From Prochilodus magdalenae (lineage: Eukaryota > Chordata > Actinopteri > Characiformes > Prochilodontidae): 64,000 nucleotides of DNA. This document shows positions 22,923 to 33,821 of the stretch, piece after piece (position 1 is the first letter of the stretch; each line of letters opens with the position of its first letter). Made by a program: the position numbers and the translations under genes. The notes below the pieces were generated by a model. That model ran no database searches. It saw only the letters and a program-made list of their open reading frames with translations, and was not told where the DNA came from. Where the stretch lies: NCBI GenBank assembly GCA_024036415.1, contig JAMWET010001900.1, positions 32,501 through 96,500 on the forward strand, given 5' to 3'.

Positions 22923-23795
22923 GAGTAGAGAGAGAGAAATTAGTAGAGAGAGAGAGGGAAGTAGAGAGAGACAGGGGAGTAGAGAGAGAGAGGAGTAGAG
23001 AGAGACAGGGGAGTAGAGAGAGAGAGAGGAGTAGAGAGAGAGAGAAGTACAGAGAGAGAGAGGAGTAGAGAGAGAGGGGATGGAAGTAGAGAGAGAGAGG
23101 AGTAGAAAGAGAGAGAAGTAGAGAGAGGAGTAGAGAGAGAGGAGTAGAGAGAGAGAGGGGAGTAGAGAGAGAGAGGGGAGTAGAGAGAGAGAGAGAGGAG
23201 TAGCGAGAGGAGTAGAGAGAGAGGAGTAGAGAGAGAGGGGAGTAGAGAGAGGAGTAGAGAGAGAGAGGAGTGGAGAGAGACAGGGGAGTAGAGAGAGAGA
23301 GGAGAAGAGAGAGAGAGAGGAGTAGAGAGAGAGGAGTAGCGAGAGGAGTAGAGAGAGAGAGGAGTAGAGAGAGAGAGAGGAGTAGAGAGAGAGAGGAGTA
23401 GAGAGAGAGAGGAGTAGAGAGAGACAGGGGAGTAGAGAGAGAGAGGAGTAGAGAGAGACAGGGGAGTAGAGAGAGAGAGGAGTAGAGAGAGGAGTAGAGA
23501 GAGGGGAGTAGAGAGAGAGGAGTAGAGAGAGAGGAGTAGAGAGAGAGGAGTAGAGAGAGAGGAGTAGAGAGAGGAGTAGAGAGAGGGGAGTAGAGAGAGA
23601 GGGTATGGGGGAGAGAGAGAGAGAGAGAGTATAAGAGCGGGGGGGAGGGGGGGGTAGGAGAGAGGAGTAGAGAGAGGAGTAGAGAGAGGGGAGTAGAGAG
23701 AGAGGAGTAGAGAGAGAGGGGGGAGTAGAGAGAGGAGTAAAGAGAGGGGAGTAGAGAGAGAGGAGTAGAGAGGGAGGGGGGGGTAGAGAGGGGTG
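22535..23795. repeat. Polypurine minisatellite (GAGTAGAGAGAGA)n, ~1.26 kb
   Basis: Variable-length units of GAGAGAGAG closed by GAGTA (AGAGAGAGAGGAGTAGAGAG). The + strand is almost free of pyrimidines except the regular T, and a few C (ACAGGGGAGTAG subfamily, 22970-23470). Long open frames on the - strand (up to 458 codons of S/L/T/P/Y) are artefacts. The length and strand asymmetry give triplex (H-DNA) potential. Confidence 0.95.
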
Positions 23796-24335
23796 ATAGG
23801 CTGCAAACCAAGAGCGTCCCCTAGCCATGACTGGTCATGTGACAGTAGAATGAAATAGCGACTGAAGAGCGGATACAATCAGGTCTGCATCTTCTGAATG
23901 AACAGCAGTTGTTGTTTAGTGGGTGGAGAGCTTCTCCGCCTGTCCGTCTAACTGCCTACGGGCCCTGAGCGCTGGCTGTGGAGAAGGAGAGCCGTTTCTC
24001 CGGAGTGCTGAGAAACGATAAGGAGTTATCGCTCCTCCAAATCTCTGGCCCAATTCCAGCCAGGGCAGGAGGCCGGGGGGCCAGCAGCTCAGCCCCGGAC
24101 CCCTCACCCAGAGCCTGCGGGGTAGAGCAACGGGACGAGACAGCACTCAGCCTCAGTGCGCCATACGTCAAGCTAGTAGCTTCCCATGCGTGCCACAGAT
24201 GGTGGCATCTGTGATTAGCATATAGTGGCCCTCAGGTCAGAGCTGTGGAGGAGTCAGGTATCTGTTGTAGGCGTGGGTGGAGCTGATGACGGAACTGCTT
24301 TGGCAGTTGGTCTGCTTCTGGGTGAGCCCATTCAA
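23796..24335. other. Single-copy DNA, no gene seen
   Basis: Mixed-composition, GC-moderate sequence. Overlapping short frames at 23916-24214 have no domain. No strong signal. Confidence 0.4.
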
Positions 24336-24339
24336 GTCA

Positions 24340-24750
24340 GTGGGGCTGTCACTACACCTCTCACCTATTCATCATCACAATGACCTCCATGGACAAGCCA
24401 CACCCTCACTCGCACCTTCACTCTGCATCTATACCTGCACATATAGACTGATATTATATATCTGGAATATATATGTATGAATATTCTATCCCCTGTATAT
24501 ACCCTGCATCTTCAATCTACCTCAGACTCCCCTACCTACATGTACAGGACTGTGTGTATATCACGTTCATGTTATATATAACTCGATATTACTGTTATAT
24601 AAACTGTATATGTGGATAAACTGAGCCCTTGTGGTGTTCAGTACTGTGTATATATACTGTCTTATATATTTATGTATGTAGCTACTGCAAGGACCACACA
24701 CCTTCACACACCTCCACACCTGTGTGAGTGCTACATGACAGTAAAGGTGA
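24340..24750 (+). mobile_element. LINE 3' end (UTR and tail)
   Basis: TCACTACACCTCTCACC, CATGGACAAGCCACACCC, a TATA-rich stretch, CACACCTCCACACCTGTGTG and the tail CTACATGACAGTAAAGGTGA look like the 3' untranslated end of a fish LINE (L2-like, from memory). Part of it matches the second copy at 25205-25430 (TCACCACACATCTCACC, CCATGGACACACCCATCAC). 5'-truncated; no reverse-transcriptase frame present. Confidence 0.6.
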
Positions 24751-25101
24751 GCTGATAGGACTTGGACGTGCGGCTCAGCGAGAGGCTTGTCCACTGGGGC
24801 GCTGGGGTCAGCAGGAAAGAGCGTGGTGGTGTGGACTCCCAGACTCCCGACACACTTCCACAAGCAGTTCCATGTCTACACTCAGATGCCGGATCCACAC
24901 TGGAATGACTTTGGACGACTGGTCAGCTATGCTAACTCACGGTACATCCACAGACGTATGGTCCCACCAACTTTTAACCCCAGGGTTGTAGCTCCTGTGG
25001 AGCCTGCTAACTACGACCTGCCCAGTCTAGGGCTTCAGCCTGGAGGGTTGTGCTTTCCCAGTACTATAGAGCTGGTGCTCCGTTATATGAAACAGTCATG
25101 A
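24751..25101 (+). CDS. Protein-like open frame, unidentified, 5' incomplete
   Basis: The only non-repeat frame with convincing protein composition. It is open for 116 codons from the end of the LINE tail (TGA at 24748-24750 belongs to the LINE) to TGA at 25099-25101. Composition is rich in Pro, Tyr, Trp, Arg and His; readable stretches include FHVYTQMPDPHWNDFGRLVS and NPRVVAPVEPANYDLPSL, and it ends LVLRYMKQS. The first in-frame ATG is 24886 (residues PDPHW follow). AGTAAA, a variant polyadenylation signal, is at 25119-25124. No clear splice acceptor with a pyrimidine tract precedes it. It could be the last exon of a small gene cut by a LINE insertion, a retrocopy, or chance. Family not recognised. 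Confidence 0.35.
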   Translation, partial: ADRTWTCGSARGLSTGALGSAGKSVVVWTPRLPTHFHKQFHVYTQMPDPHWNDFGRLVSYANSRYIHRRMVPPTFNPRVVAPVEPANYDLPSLGLQPGGLCFPSTIELVLRYMKQS

Positions 25102-25204
25102 TGTTAATTATAATGCTCAGTAAACATTTTGCTGTTGTGGAAGTGTCAAATGGGCAGCATTTGGTTCCTACGGGTTTCGGGTTACATCGAGTTGAGGGAG
25201 GGTT

Positions 25205-25431
25205 GTATTAGAGATGATACAAGCAACTGTCTATTCAGAGACAAAAAGTCTAGACCCAGTCAGATTCTGAGATAGCTTCTTCCCCCGGGCCATTAGGCTG
25301 CGTAACAGCCAGCAGTGCTCATGTATGGGTCAATGGACCTGTCACCACACATCTCACCTAAATCATCATCTCCATCATCTCCATGGACACACCCATCACA
25401 GATGCAGAGCATATATATACATACACTCAGT
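25205..25431 (+). mobile_element. LINE 3' end, second copy
   Basis: AGCTTCTTCCCCCGGGCCAT then TAGGCTGCGTAACAGCCAG encodes SFFPRAIRLRNSQ, the usual C-terminal end of fish L2/CR1-type ORF2, followed by the same UTR words as 24340-24750. It runs directly into a family A Tc1 terminus at about 25432. Confidence 0.65.
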
Positions 25432-25490
25432 AACAGCTGCACCCAGAAGGAGGTGTGGGAGTGCAGTGGTGTTGGGAAGGAAGATAAAAA
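25432..25490 (-). mobile_element. Tc1-like family A terminal fragment
   Basis: ACAGCTGCACCCAGAAGGAG, GTGTGGGAGTGCAGTGG, TTGGGAAGGAAGATAAA is the reverse complement of 48520-48580, the 3' flank of the family A copy. Only the end remains. Confidence 0.7.
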
Positions 25491-25492
25491 AC

Positions 25493-25979
25493 TAGTCCCC
25501 CTGTGTGTGTAAGGTGGTAGTACCTTCAGGCTCCTGCAGATGGCGCTGCACGAGGATGATGGGGCTATAAATCCCTGTGGGGTGTGAGTGACGGGATCCA
25601 CAGATTGGGAAGAGGTGCTACAGTGCAGGGAGTGTCTCGTTCCATGTGTGGAAAATGGCTCCAGAGCAGATGTTAATGATTGGCTAAAAGGAGGGACTGC
25701 ATGTGGGCGTGGCCAAAGACCATAGTGTGAAGGAAGTAGCTGAATCTGCAGGTGTGTGGAAGCGTACGGTCATACGGGTCTACCAGCAGTGGATACAATC
25801 CCAGCCTACAGGGAATTCTCCTCGGAACTGTGCCAGGGAAGGCCTCCACCAAATCTGGACCACCTGACCAGTTCTCTGATGTGAGAGTGTCTGAACACTG
25901 ATGTGGCTACATCCAGAACCTCGTCCAGTCCATGCCCGATCCAGTCCCAGCTGTTACTGGTGCTGGTGGAGGGGTTACA
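25493..25979 (+). mobile_element. Short Tc1-like element, family C, copy 1
   Basis: About 470 bp shared with 33822-34308 and (reversed) 58736-59152. 25724-25800 encodes VKEVAESAGVWKRTVIRVYQ, a helix-turn-helix DNA-binding segment as in Tc1-type transposases; no catalytic domain follows. I count only nine differences from copy 2 over the aligned ~468 bp. That closeness and the lack of a catalytic domain suggest a non-autonomous element moved by a relative. Inverted terminal repeats were not found by eye. Confidence 0.7.
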
Positions 25980-26530
25980 CGGTACTGTGCATATTAGCAC
26001 TCGTGTGGGACATGGCTGTCCTTCACCTCGGGGATGTAGGTGTAGTTGACGAGTGTTTGTGTGGAAGAGAGGGATTACGGGGGCTCTTCGTGGTGTGAAG
26101 CAGGATTCTGCAGGACTCTGACAGGAACCTGGCGTCCGTGGGGAAGCTTTGCTGCTTCGGATGCGCCTAAAAAGCCAGAGTGCTGGAGATCTGGGTTGAA
26201 GTTAGTCATACAAGGGTCTGCGTAATGTGGGCGCAGAGGACGGGTGAGATGCCGGCGCGGTGGATGAATTATTGAAATATTAGAAAGCTGGCTGTGTGCT
26301 TAGAAAAGCTTTGAACATCCGCGCTGAACACCCACACAGTCAAATATAACCCAGTTTCAGTCCCGGCACCGCATCGGCCCAGATCGGCCCGCAGTCTCAG
26401 CCGCACATCGGCTATTAGCGACCTGGCCTTCAGTGGACAGTGAGACCTACAGGTGTACACACCTGCCACTTACAGGCACCCTGCACGTGTCTCATACAGG
26501 TCCTCACTTGTATAACCATATGATGTAAAT
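25980..26530. other. No gene recognised
   Basis: Mixed sequence between the family C element and the foldback element. No protein-like frame or tandem repeat. Confidence 0.4.
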
Positions 26531-26532
26531 AT

Positions 26533-27716
26533 GCACCGACCAGCCGCTTCATTAGATCCACCCAACAGGACCAGATCCAGACTGTAGTCCATCTGCTCTT
26601 TAATAGTCAGGACCCCCACAGGACCACCACAGAGCAGGTAGTATGTGGGTGGTGGATCATTCTCAGCACTGCAGTGACCCTGAGGTGGTGGTGGTGCGTT
26701 AGTGTGTGTGGTGCTGGTGTGAGTGGATCAGACACAGCAGTGCTGCTGGAGTGTTGAGACACTGTGTCCACTCACTGTCCACTCTATTAGACACTCCTAC
26801 CTTGCTGCTCCACCTTGTAGATGGACAGTCAGAGACGATAGCTCATCTGCTGCTGCACAGTGCAGTGTTGGTCCTCCTCTAGTCCTTCATCAGTGGGGAC
26901 AAGACGTTGCCCACAGGACGAGGCCCACAGAACGCTGCCCAAAGAATGCTAACTTGAGGATGCTGCCTTCAGGATTAGGCCCACAGCATGCTGCCTACAG
27001 GACGCTGCCTTAAGGACATTACCCAAAGAATGCTAACTTGAGGTTGCTGCCATCAGGATGAGGCCCACAGGATGCTGTCCACAGGACGCTGCCTACAGGA
27101 CGAGGCCTTCAGGATGCTGTCCACAGGACGCTGCCCACAGGATGCCACCTTAAGGATGCTGCCTACAGGGCACTGCCCACAGAACACTGCCCACAGGATG
27201 CTGCCCACACGATTATGCCTACAGGACGCTGCCCACAGGATGCCGTCCACAGGACGCTGCCTACAGGATGCTGTCCAGAGGATGCTGTCCACAGGATGCT
27301 ACCTTAAGGACGCTGCCTTCAGGATGAGGCCCACAGGATGCTGTCCACAGGATGCTGCCCACACGATTATGCCTACAGGACGCTGCCCACAGGATGCTGT
27401 CCACAGGACGCTGCCTTAAGGATGTTGCCAACAGGATGCTGTCCACAGGACGCTGCCTACAGGATGCTGTCCAGAGGATGCTACCTTAAGGACGCTGCCT
27501 TCAGGATGAGGCCCACAGGACGCTGCCCACACGATTATGCCTACAGGACGCTGCCCACAGGATGCCCCCTACAGGATGCTGCCCACAGGATGCTACCTTA
27601 AGGACGCTGCCTATAGGATGGACGACAGTCTGTACCTGTAGAGTGCTACAGAGTGCTCCTATATGGTCAGTGGAGCTGATGATGTAGACAGTGAGTGGAG
27701 ATATAAGGAGGTGGAC
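26533..27716 (+). mobile_element. Foldback/MITE-like element with expanded core
   Basis: The left end ACCGACCAGCCGCTTCATTA is followed by CAGACTGTAGTCCATCTG, GTGTGTGGTGCTGGTGTGAG, CCACTCACTGTCCACTCTAT and GACGATAGCTCATCTGCTGC. The same blocks occur at 46302-47035 and 60325-60785. The right end has GTCAGTGGAGCTGATGATGT..GGAGGTGG, but the terminal inverted repeat itself is missing. I recognise the wording as a non-autonomous DNA element of otophysan fish (from memory). The middle is occupied by a 14-bp minisatellite. Confidence 0.7.
26885..27620 (+). repeat. 14-bp minisatellite inside the foldback element
   Basis: Unit AGGACGCTGCCCAC / AGGATGCTGTCCAC, about 50 copies. Larger blocks recur: CACACGATTATGCCTACAGG appears near 27207, 27360 and 27530, showing higher-order duplication of roughly 150-170 bp. 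Open frames on both strands are artefacts of the array. Confidence 0.93.
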
Positions 27717-28440
27717 CTAGTCAAGTGGTTGGTCAGGGATATTTCAGAACAGTGGGAGGACGGTCCAGTTTTCCCTGATACGGGCCCTTTAAGAAATTTG
27801 TCCTGAGCTGATTCACAGGAACCACACGCTGCTTGTGTAATTTCTGGCTCGATCCAGAGGGCTCCGGATAATCACTGATTGATTTGCCCTGATTTGCCCT
27901 TGAAGGGTCACGAGACGCTTTTCAGTGAAGAAGAAAATGGCTGTGAAGTGGACCAGATGATGATGATGATGATATTGATGATGATGATGCTTGGTGGTCA
28001 GTGATATTGTTTCAGCTGATGTCCTGCTTGACTGATTTTTATTGCAGTGTTGATTGCGGAGCTGCGTATGGAGTGGGCTTCATTTGGCATGCTGAAGGTG
28101 GTCTGAGAGACGACCCGGGGGATATTTAACCCTCCTAGAGGAGCGGAGTAACTATTTTTATATTCTGATACAGCGAGATCAATCTACAGGGCTTTCATCA
28201 TAGTTATTACATTCTTATTAATGAGTTATTAATGGAATTTAGCACAAACATTAGTTGCTGAATCTGGGAAGAACTTTATTTATGTCAGTGATTTGGTTTA
28301 TAACATATGTATTAGCTCTAACTCATTACAAGCTTCTTAAAAATGTTGCTCAATTGATTATTAATTAATATTTATTATATTATTAATATTCACATTACAA
28401 CTTTTATATATATATACATTGTGTCCACTTCATAATTAAT
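27717..28440. other. Single-copy DNA; (GAT)n at 27957-27990
   Basis: A short GATGAT repeat, then AT-rich sequence with TTATTAATGAGTTATTAATG and AATTGATTATTAATTAATAT. Candidate non-coding conserved DNA, but no direct support. No coding frame. Confidence 0.4.
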
Positions 28441-28444
28441 ATGC

Positions 28445-29123
28445 ATCACTTATTAGGCACCAGTTCAGACCCATTGATCCCCACCATGCAGCCAGTGGTT
28501 TAGCCTCACTCATTCAGACTACAGCAGTTTAGCTCCACCCCTTCACCCTAAAATAGTTTAGCCCCACCCATTCAGCAGTTAGGCATCACCCATTCAGACT
28601 ACAGCAGTTTAGCTCCACCCCTTCAGCCTTAGTTTAGCCTCACCCATTCAGCTATCAGCAATTAGGCCCCACCCACTCACCCTAAAATAGTTTAGCCATC
28701 AGCAGTTAGGCTCCACCTATTCAGACTACAGCAATTCAGCTCCACCCTTTCAGCCTAAAATAGTTTAGCCCCACACAATCAGCCACCAGCAATTAGGCCC
28801 CACCCATTCAGACTACAGCAGTTTAGTTCCACCCATTTACCCTAAAATAGTTTAGCCCCACCCATTCAGCAGTTAGGCACCACCAATTCAGACTACAGCA
28901 GTTTAGCTCCACCCCTTCAGTGTAAAATAGTTTAGCCCCACCCATTCAGCTATCCGCAATTAGGCCCCACCCACTCATACTAAAATAGTTTAGCCCCACC
29001 CATTTAGTCATCAGCAGTTAGGCTCCACCCATTCAGACTACAGCATTTTAGCTCCACCCCTTCAGCCTAAAATAGTTTAGGCCCCACCCATTTAGCCTAC
29101 AAAAGTGAAAAGCCCCACCCACA

Positions 29124-29154
<31 letters not shown>

Positions 29155-29490
29155 AGCTTAGCTCCACCCATTCTGTCATCAGCAGTTAGGCCCCACCCAT
29201 TCAGCCTACAGCAGTGTAGCCCCACCCATTCAGCAAAAAAAAAAAAAAAAAACTTTAGCTCCACCCATTCAGCCTACAGCAGTGTAGCCCACCCATTTAG
29301 CCTAAAATAGTTTAGCCCCACACATTCAGCCATCAGCAATTAGCCCCCACCCATTCAGACAAAAGCAGTTTAGCTCCACCCAATAAGCCATGAGCAGTTA
29401 GGCCCCACCCATTCAGACTACAGCAGAGCAGCCCCACCCATTCAGCAATAAAATAGTTTAGCTCCACCCATTCAGTCATCAGCATTTCAG
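28445..29490 (+). repeat. 'CAGTTTAGCTCCACCCATTCAG' minisatellite, block 1
   Basis: Irregular units of about 20-35 bp built from CAGCAGTTTAGCTCCACCCA and TTCAGCCTAAAATAGTTTAG. It contains an AAAT repeat (29123-29155) and an A-run (29236-29252) that have expanded inside units. The same motif occurs once at 63560-63600 within a dispersed element. Confidence 0.92.
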
Positions 29491-30345
29491 ATGTTATTTA
29501 ATGTGTCTATGAAGTAATATCCTGAGTACTGACTTATAGACATTACGTAACGCGTCGGCCTTCTGAACCTCAGGACTGCAGTATGAAGCGTGCGAATCAG
29601 TCAGTGGTTATTATTCTCAGCCAATCAGATCACGGCTGATGTTGTATAAACAGAACCGCAGCGTGCCGTTATTACTGCTGTGACTTCTAAAGGTTAAACT
29701 CCCAGGAAACTACTGGAGGAGGAAGCGCCTCTCCGCCTCGGCCCCCGCCGCACGGCTGTGAAATGACAAATACGTGTTCGGAGCTGGTATTAATTAAGAA
29801 AACAAGCTGTTGTGTTTCGGCAGCCTCCGTATGGGAGAGGAGCAGCGCTGTGTGTTCCGCCCTGCGGCGGCGAGGCTCCGCAGATGTTATTTTGACACGC
29901 TGAATACCTGTGAAGCTTTCTGTTAAACGATATAAACCCTGACAACCTTCTCCTCTAACAACGGTTGTCAAAGCGCCCGGCTGAAGGAGGAAAAAACACA
30001 CCTCCGCCAAAAACCTCCTGAGCGAGAGAGGGGGGCTGGAGTCTTTAACCCCTGCTCACTTCAGCTCCAGAGTGAACACTGCAGGGAGAGTCTCAGCTCA
30101 GTCTACGAGCTGTCAGGGATTTAGGCTGCCGAGACGAGCGCCGAGTGCTGACTCCAGCGACACACTCATTTCAACCCCAGCCCGCTGTTAGAAGCTCGTC
30201 CCGACCCGGCCTGGTACGTCCCCTGCCCTGTACCGCCCGGGTTTAGGGACACATCCAGGCCATGTGGCTTAAAGGGTCCCATACACGGAGGACAAGCTGC
30301 ACAACGGACCGCTTCGAATGGATCATGGTTGTGACATCACTGCGA
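29491..30345. other. Single-copy DNA, no gene seen
   Basis: Moderately GC-rich stretch (CTCGGCCCCCGCCGCACGG near 29738) separating the two minisatellite blocks. A 107-codon - strand frame (29687-30010) has no domain. Possible regulatory DNA, unproven. Confidence 0.35.
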
Positions 30346-30349
30346 AGCA

Positions 30350-31665
30350 CACAGCACAGCCCTGCCCATTCAGTCTGCAGCACTTTAGCTCCACCTATTC
30401 AAACTACAGCAGTTTACCTCCACCTACTCAAACTACAGCAGTTTACCTCCACCCATTCAGCCTACAGTAATTTAGCTCCACCCATTAATCTAACAGAGGT
30501 TAAGCTTCACCTATTCAAACTACAGCAGTTTACCCCCACCTATTCAGACTACAGCAGTTTAGCTACACCCATTTAGCCTACAGTAATTTAGCCCCAACAA
30601 TTCAGACTACAGCATATTAGCTCCACCCATTCAAATCCCAGCAGTTCAGATACACCCCCCTACAGCAGTTTAGCCCCACCCATTCATTATACAGAGGTTA
30701 AGCTCCACCCATTCAGACTACAGCAGTTTAGCACCAACAATTCTGACTACAGCACATTAGCTCCACCCATTCAGACTACAGCAGTTTAGCTCCAACAATT
30801 CTGACTACAGCACATTAGCTCCACCCATTCAGACTACAGCAGTTTAGCTACACTTATTTAGCCTACAGTAATTTAGCCCCACCTATTCAGACTACAGCAG
30901 TTCAGCTACAGCCAGCCTACAGCAGTTTAGCTACACCCATTTAACCTACAGTAATTTAGCCCCAACAATTCAGACTACAGCAGTTTAGCTACACCTATTC
31001 AGATCCCAGCAGTTCAGATACACCCCCCACAGCAGTTTAGCCCCACCCATTCATTTTACAAAGGTTTAGCTCCACCCATTCAGACTACAGCAGTTTAGCT
31101 TCAACAATTCTGACTACAGCCCATTAGCTCCACCCATTCAGACTACAGCAGTTTAGCCCCACCCATTCATTTTAAAGAGGTTTAGCTCCACCCATTCAGC
31201 CATCAGCAGTTCAACCTCACTGATTCGGACTACAGCAGTTTAGCCCCATCCATTTAGCCTACAGCAGTATAGCCCCACCCTTTCAGCATGAAGCAGTTTA
31301 GCTCCACCCATTAAGCCTACAACAGGTTAGCTCCATTCATTTAACACCAAGCAGTTAAGCTCCACTCATATACCCACAGCAGTATAGCTCCAACCGTTCA
31401 GTCTGCCGCGGTTTAGGTCCACCCATTCATCTTACAGCAGTTTAGCTCCACCCGTTCTATCTGCTGCAGTTTAGCTCCACTCATTAAGCCCACAGCAGCT
31501 TAGATCCACCCAGCCTACAATAGTTCAGACCCACTTCTTTAGGGAAAAGGAGTTTAGCTCCACCCATTCAGCCTCCAGCAGCTCATCTCCACCCATTCAG
31601 CTTACTGCAATTTATCACCACCCTTTCATCCTATAGCAGTTTAGCCCCACCCATACAGCCTGTGC
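30350..31665 (+). repeat. 'CAGTTTAGCTCCACCCATTCAG' minisatellite, block 2
   Basis: Same unit family as 28445-29490 with subfamilies TTCAGACTACAGCAGTTTAG and AGCTACACCCATTTAGCC. A longer segment (CCAACAATTCTGACTACAGC with flanks) recurs near 30730, 30790 and 31100, showing block duplications. The right edge is diverged. Confidence 0.92.
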
Positions 31666-32045
31666 TATAAGTGTACTGTAGACATGGTGAGTCATGGTGT
31701 AGACATGAACCTTTACAATCAACCACTTCACACCAAACAGCTCCTCCTACCCGAACTTATCATGCCTCCTCCATCCACATTTGAGGAACGGATGTCTGAG
31801 ACATGAGGAGAAGCCGTCTCCATGTGGTGGTAGGTCACTGCAGTGTAATCAGAGCCCTCCTCTCCAACTTAACGATCTCCGCTACTCCGCCTCTCACTGA
31901 TAACTCGCATGGTTAAAGCCAGAGTGCTACACCGTACCGATCACAGACGAGGGAAACATGCTGTACTGAGATACTAACATACTGGTCACTTTATCAGAAA
32001 CACCTGCAGCTCCACCGGTGTACAGTTACTGTAGCACATCTGCTG
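31666..32045. other. Spacer with one diverged satellite core
   Basis: 31979-32002 reads ACTGGTCACTTTATCAGAAA then CACC, a single diverged copy of the satellite core. The remainder shows no gene. Confidence 0.55.
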
Positions 32046-32049
32046 TTGG

Positions 32050-32760
32050 GAAGAAAGATAAAGGTGACCAGGATCAATAACTGATGATAAATTTAGACTG
32101 ATATGATCAATATTTATTGAGCTACACATACAGAAGTCTGTCTCTCAGTATGGCGTCGGGCCGCCGTGTTCGCTAACCCAACGCGCCAGACGTCTCGGTA
32201 TGGAGCTGTAGAGGTTCCTGATGGAGTCCTGTGATAATCCAATCCACATGCAGCTTGAAACATCCTCACACAGTTCCTGCAGATGTTCGGCGGTAGGGTG
32301 ACGGTGAGGGACCCTGTCGGACGTGGTTGTGACCAGGGTGTTCTGGAGGGTGCTGACCACGGTGCCTCCACACACAGATTCGATGGGCGTCTCCACCAAG
32401 ACTAAAGCGGGGACTCGTCACTGAAGATGATACCGCACCTGCCATTCTGAGTCACTCCATGACAGTCTGGTACGACACCACTGCAGTCTTTGGTGACGGT
32501 GACGTGGTGTTAAGGACAGTCGTGGTAACGGTCTGTGTGCATGTAGTCCTGCGTGGTGCAGCCGTCTGCCGATGGTGCTGCACTAACAGGATGACTCATG
32601 GAGGACACCACCGCTCGGTGGAGGTCTGTAATGGTGGTGTTGGGCCAGTCAGGCACAGGGATTTGTCCGTGGTTAGGTCACATGAAGTTTGAATCATTAG
32701 CATGTCTCACCATGTCAAACCTACACACCAAGTTTCATTTCGGTGGGTTGATTCCTTTAG
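32050..32760 (-). mobile_element. Tc1-like relic, family A
   Basis: Same layout as 18160-18860 with CAATAAATATTGATCATATC at the low end and the N-terminal half at the high end, up to CCAAGTTTCATTTCGG. The region around the internal deletion joint differs (32280-32350 reads GGCGGTAGGGTGACGGTGAG...), and there are single-base insertions. A second version of the joint is therefore present. Non-functional. Confidence 0.85.
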
Positions 32761-33820
32761 GGTGCAGCTTTGTTTTTGACAAAGAGAGTTTTGGGAATTC
32801 CATCTCTTGTGTAATTATTCATGATGTCATCAGTCGACATAGACTGGTCTTTCATTACGTCACTGTACACTGTAAAAATCGGAAGTTGTCCAGGACCTAC
32901 TGTAAACAAACCGAAGTCTCTACAGTAAAGCCCTTCACACCAAAGCATCCTGAACCACTCAGTCCCAACCACGGATTTACGGGGAACCTGTGAGAAAAGC
33001 GGAATCCCACCTATGCTAATGGGTGGGGGGTTTAATCTTCCATTACATGTTAGCCACATTAGCGTCGTAGCACCGGTCCTAAACCTATAAGAGTGGACTT
33101 CAGACGTTGACCAGGCCCCAGCTGATGGATCACATGTGAGCTAAACTGGGGAAGCTGTGCTGATCAGTAAAGACTATCCGCCGGCGCTAGCTCTGCTACT
33201 CAATCTTCATTAGCGCTCCTGGCGTCTACTATTGCTAAGCTAAGCTTTGCCCTTGTCCCTGAGTGATCCAACCAACCCGCCCCCCACCCCCCCTCCCTCT
33301 CTCTAAATACCTGCTGAAAGGAAAATGCAGAATGATTGGATAACTCACACCTCTCGTGCAATCACACAGTCTCTGCCTTTTTCCCAATTTTCCAGAGTCG
33401 GAGCACTCCCTAATCACGGCAGGGTATTGTTCTCATGTGCTCCACTGGCTGTGGAGGATGATTGCTCTCCAAAATCACAGATTCCGCCTCTTTTCCTGGC
33501 TGGGAACCGGCGGCGTGCTCTATTGTAAAGCCCGAGGGCTCGTCCACCTGATTCCCTGATTCGTTCTCTCTTTCCGTCTGTATGTGTTTATTTATTTATT
33601 TATTTATTTATAACAGCGGTGAACTGACTTCTCTAAATCATCTGTGCTGGAAGAGTGAGATCAGTCGTTTTTCAAGAGAAGGAATGAAGAGGATATGGGT
33701 TTCCTGACGGACCGTGAAGAGAATCTCATGTGATGACAGGTACGTCATTGCTGACAGAAATACTGGCCTTGGATTTGAAGAGCTCCTGAACTGAAACTGA
33801 GATGAGCTCACCAGACTATA
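32761..33820. other. No gene recognised; (TTTA)n at 33586-33612
   Basis: Mixed DNA with a TTTA tetranucleotide repeat. No protein-like frame with domains. 33240-33310 is C-rich then CT-rich. Confidence 0.4.
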
Positions 33821-33821
33821 A

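Noticed and set aside
22452..23828. 458-codon serine/leucine-rich frame
   Set aside because: Reading of a polypurine minisatellite; low complexity with overlapping frames in other phases.
26533..27716. Functional transposase gene in the foldback element
   Set aside because: No DDE-type or other catalytic motif in any frame; only array-derived frames.
29236..29252. Poly(A) tail of a processed retrogene
   Set aside because: The A-run lies inside a minisatellite unit with no upstream coding sequence.
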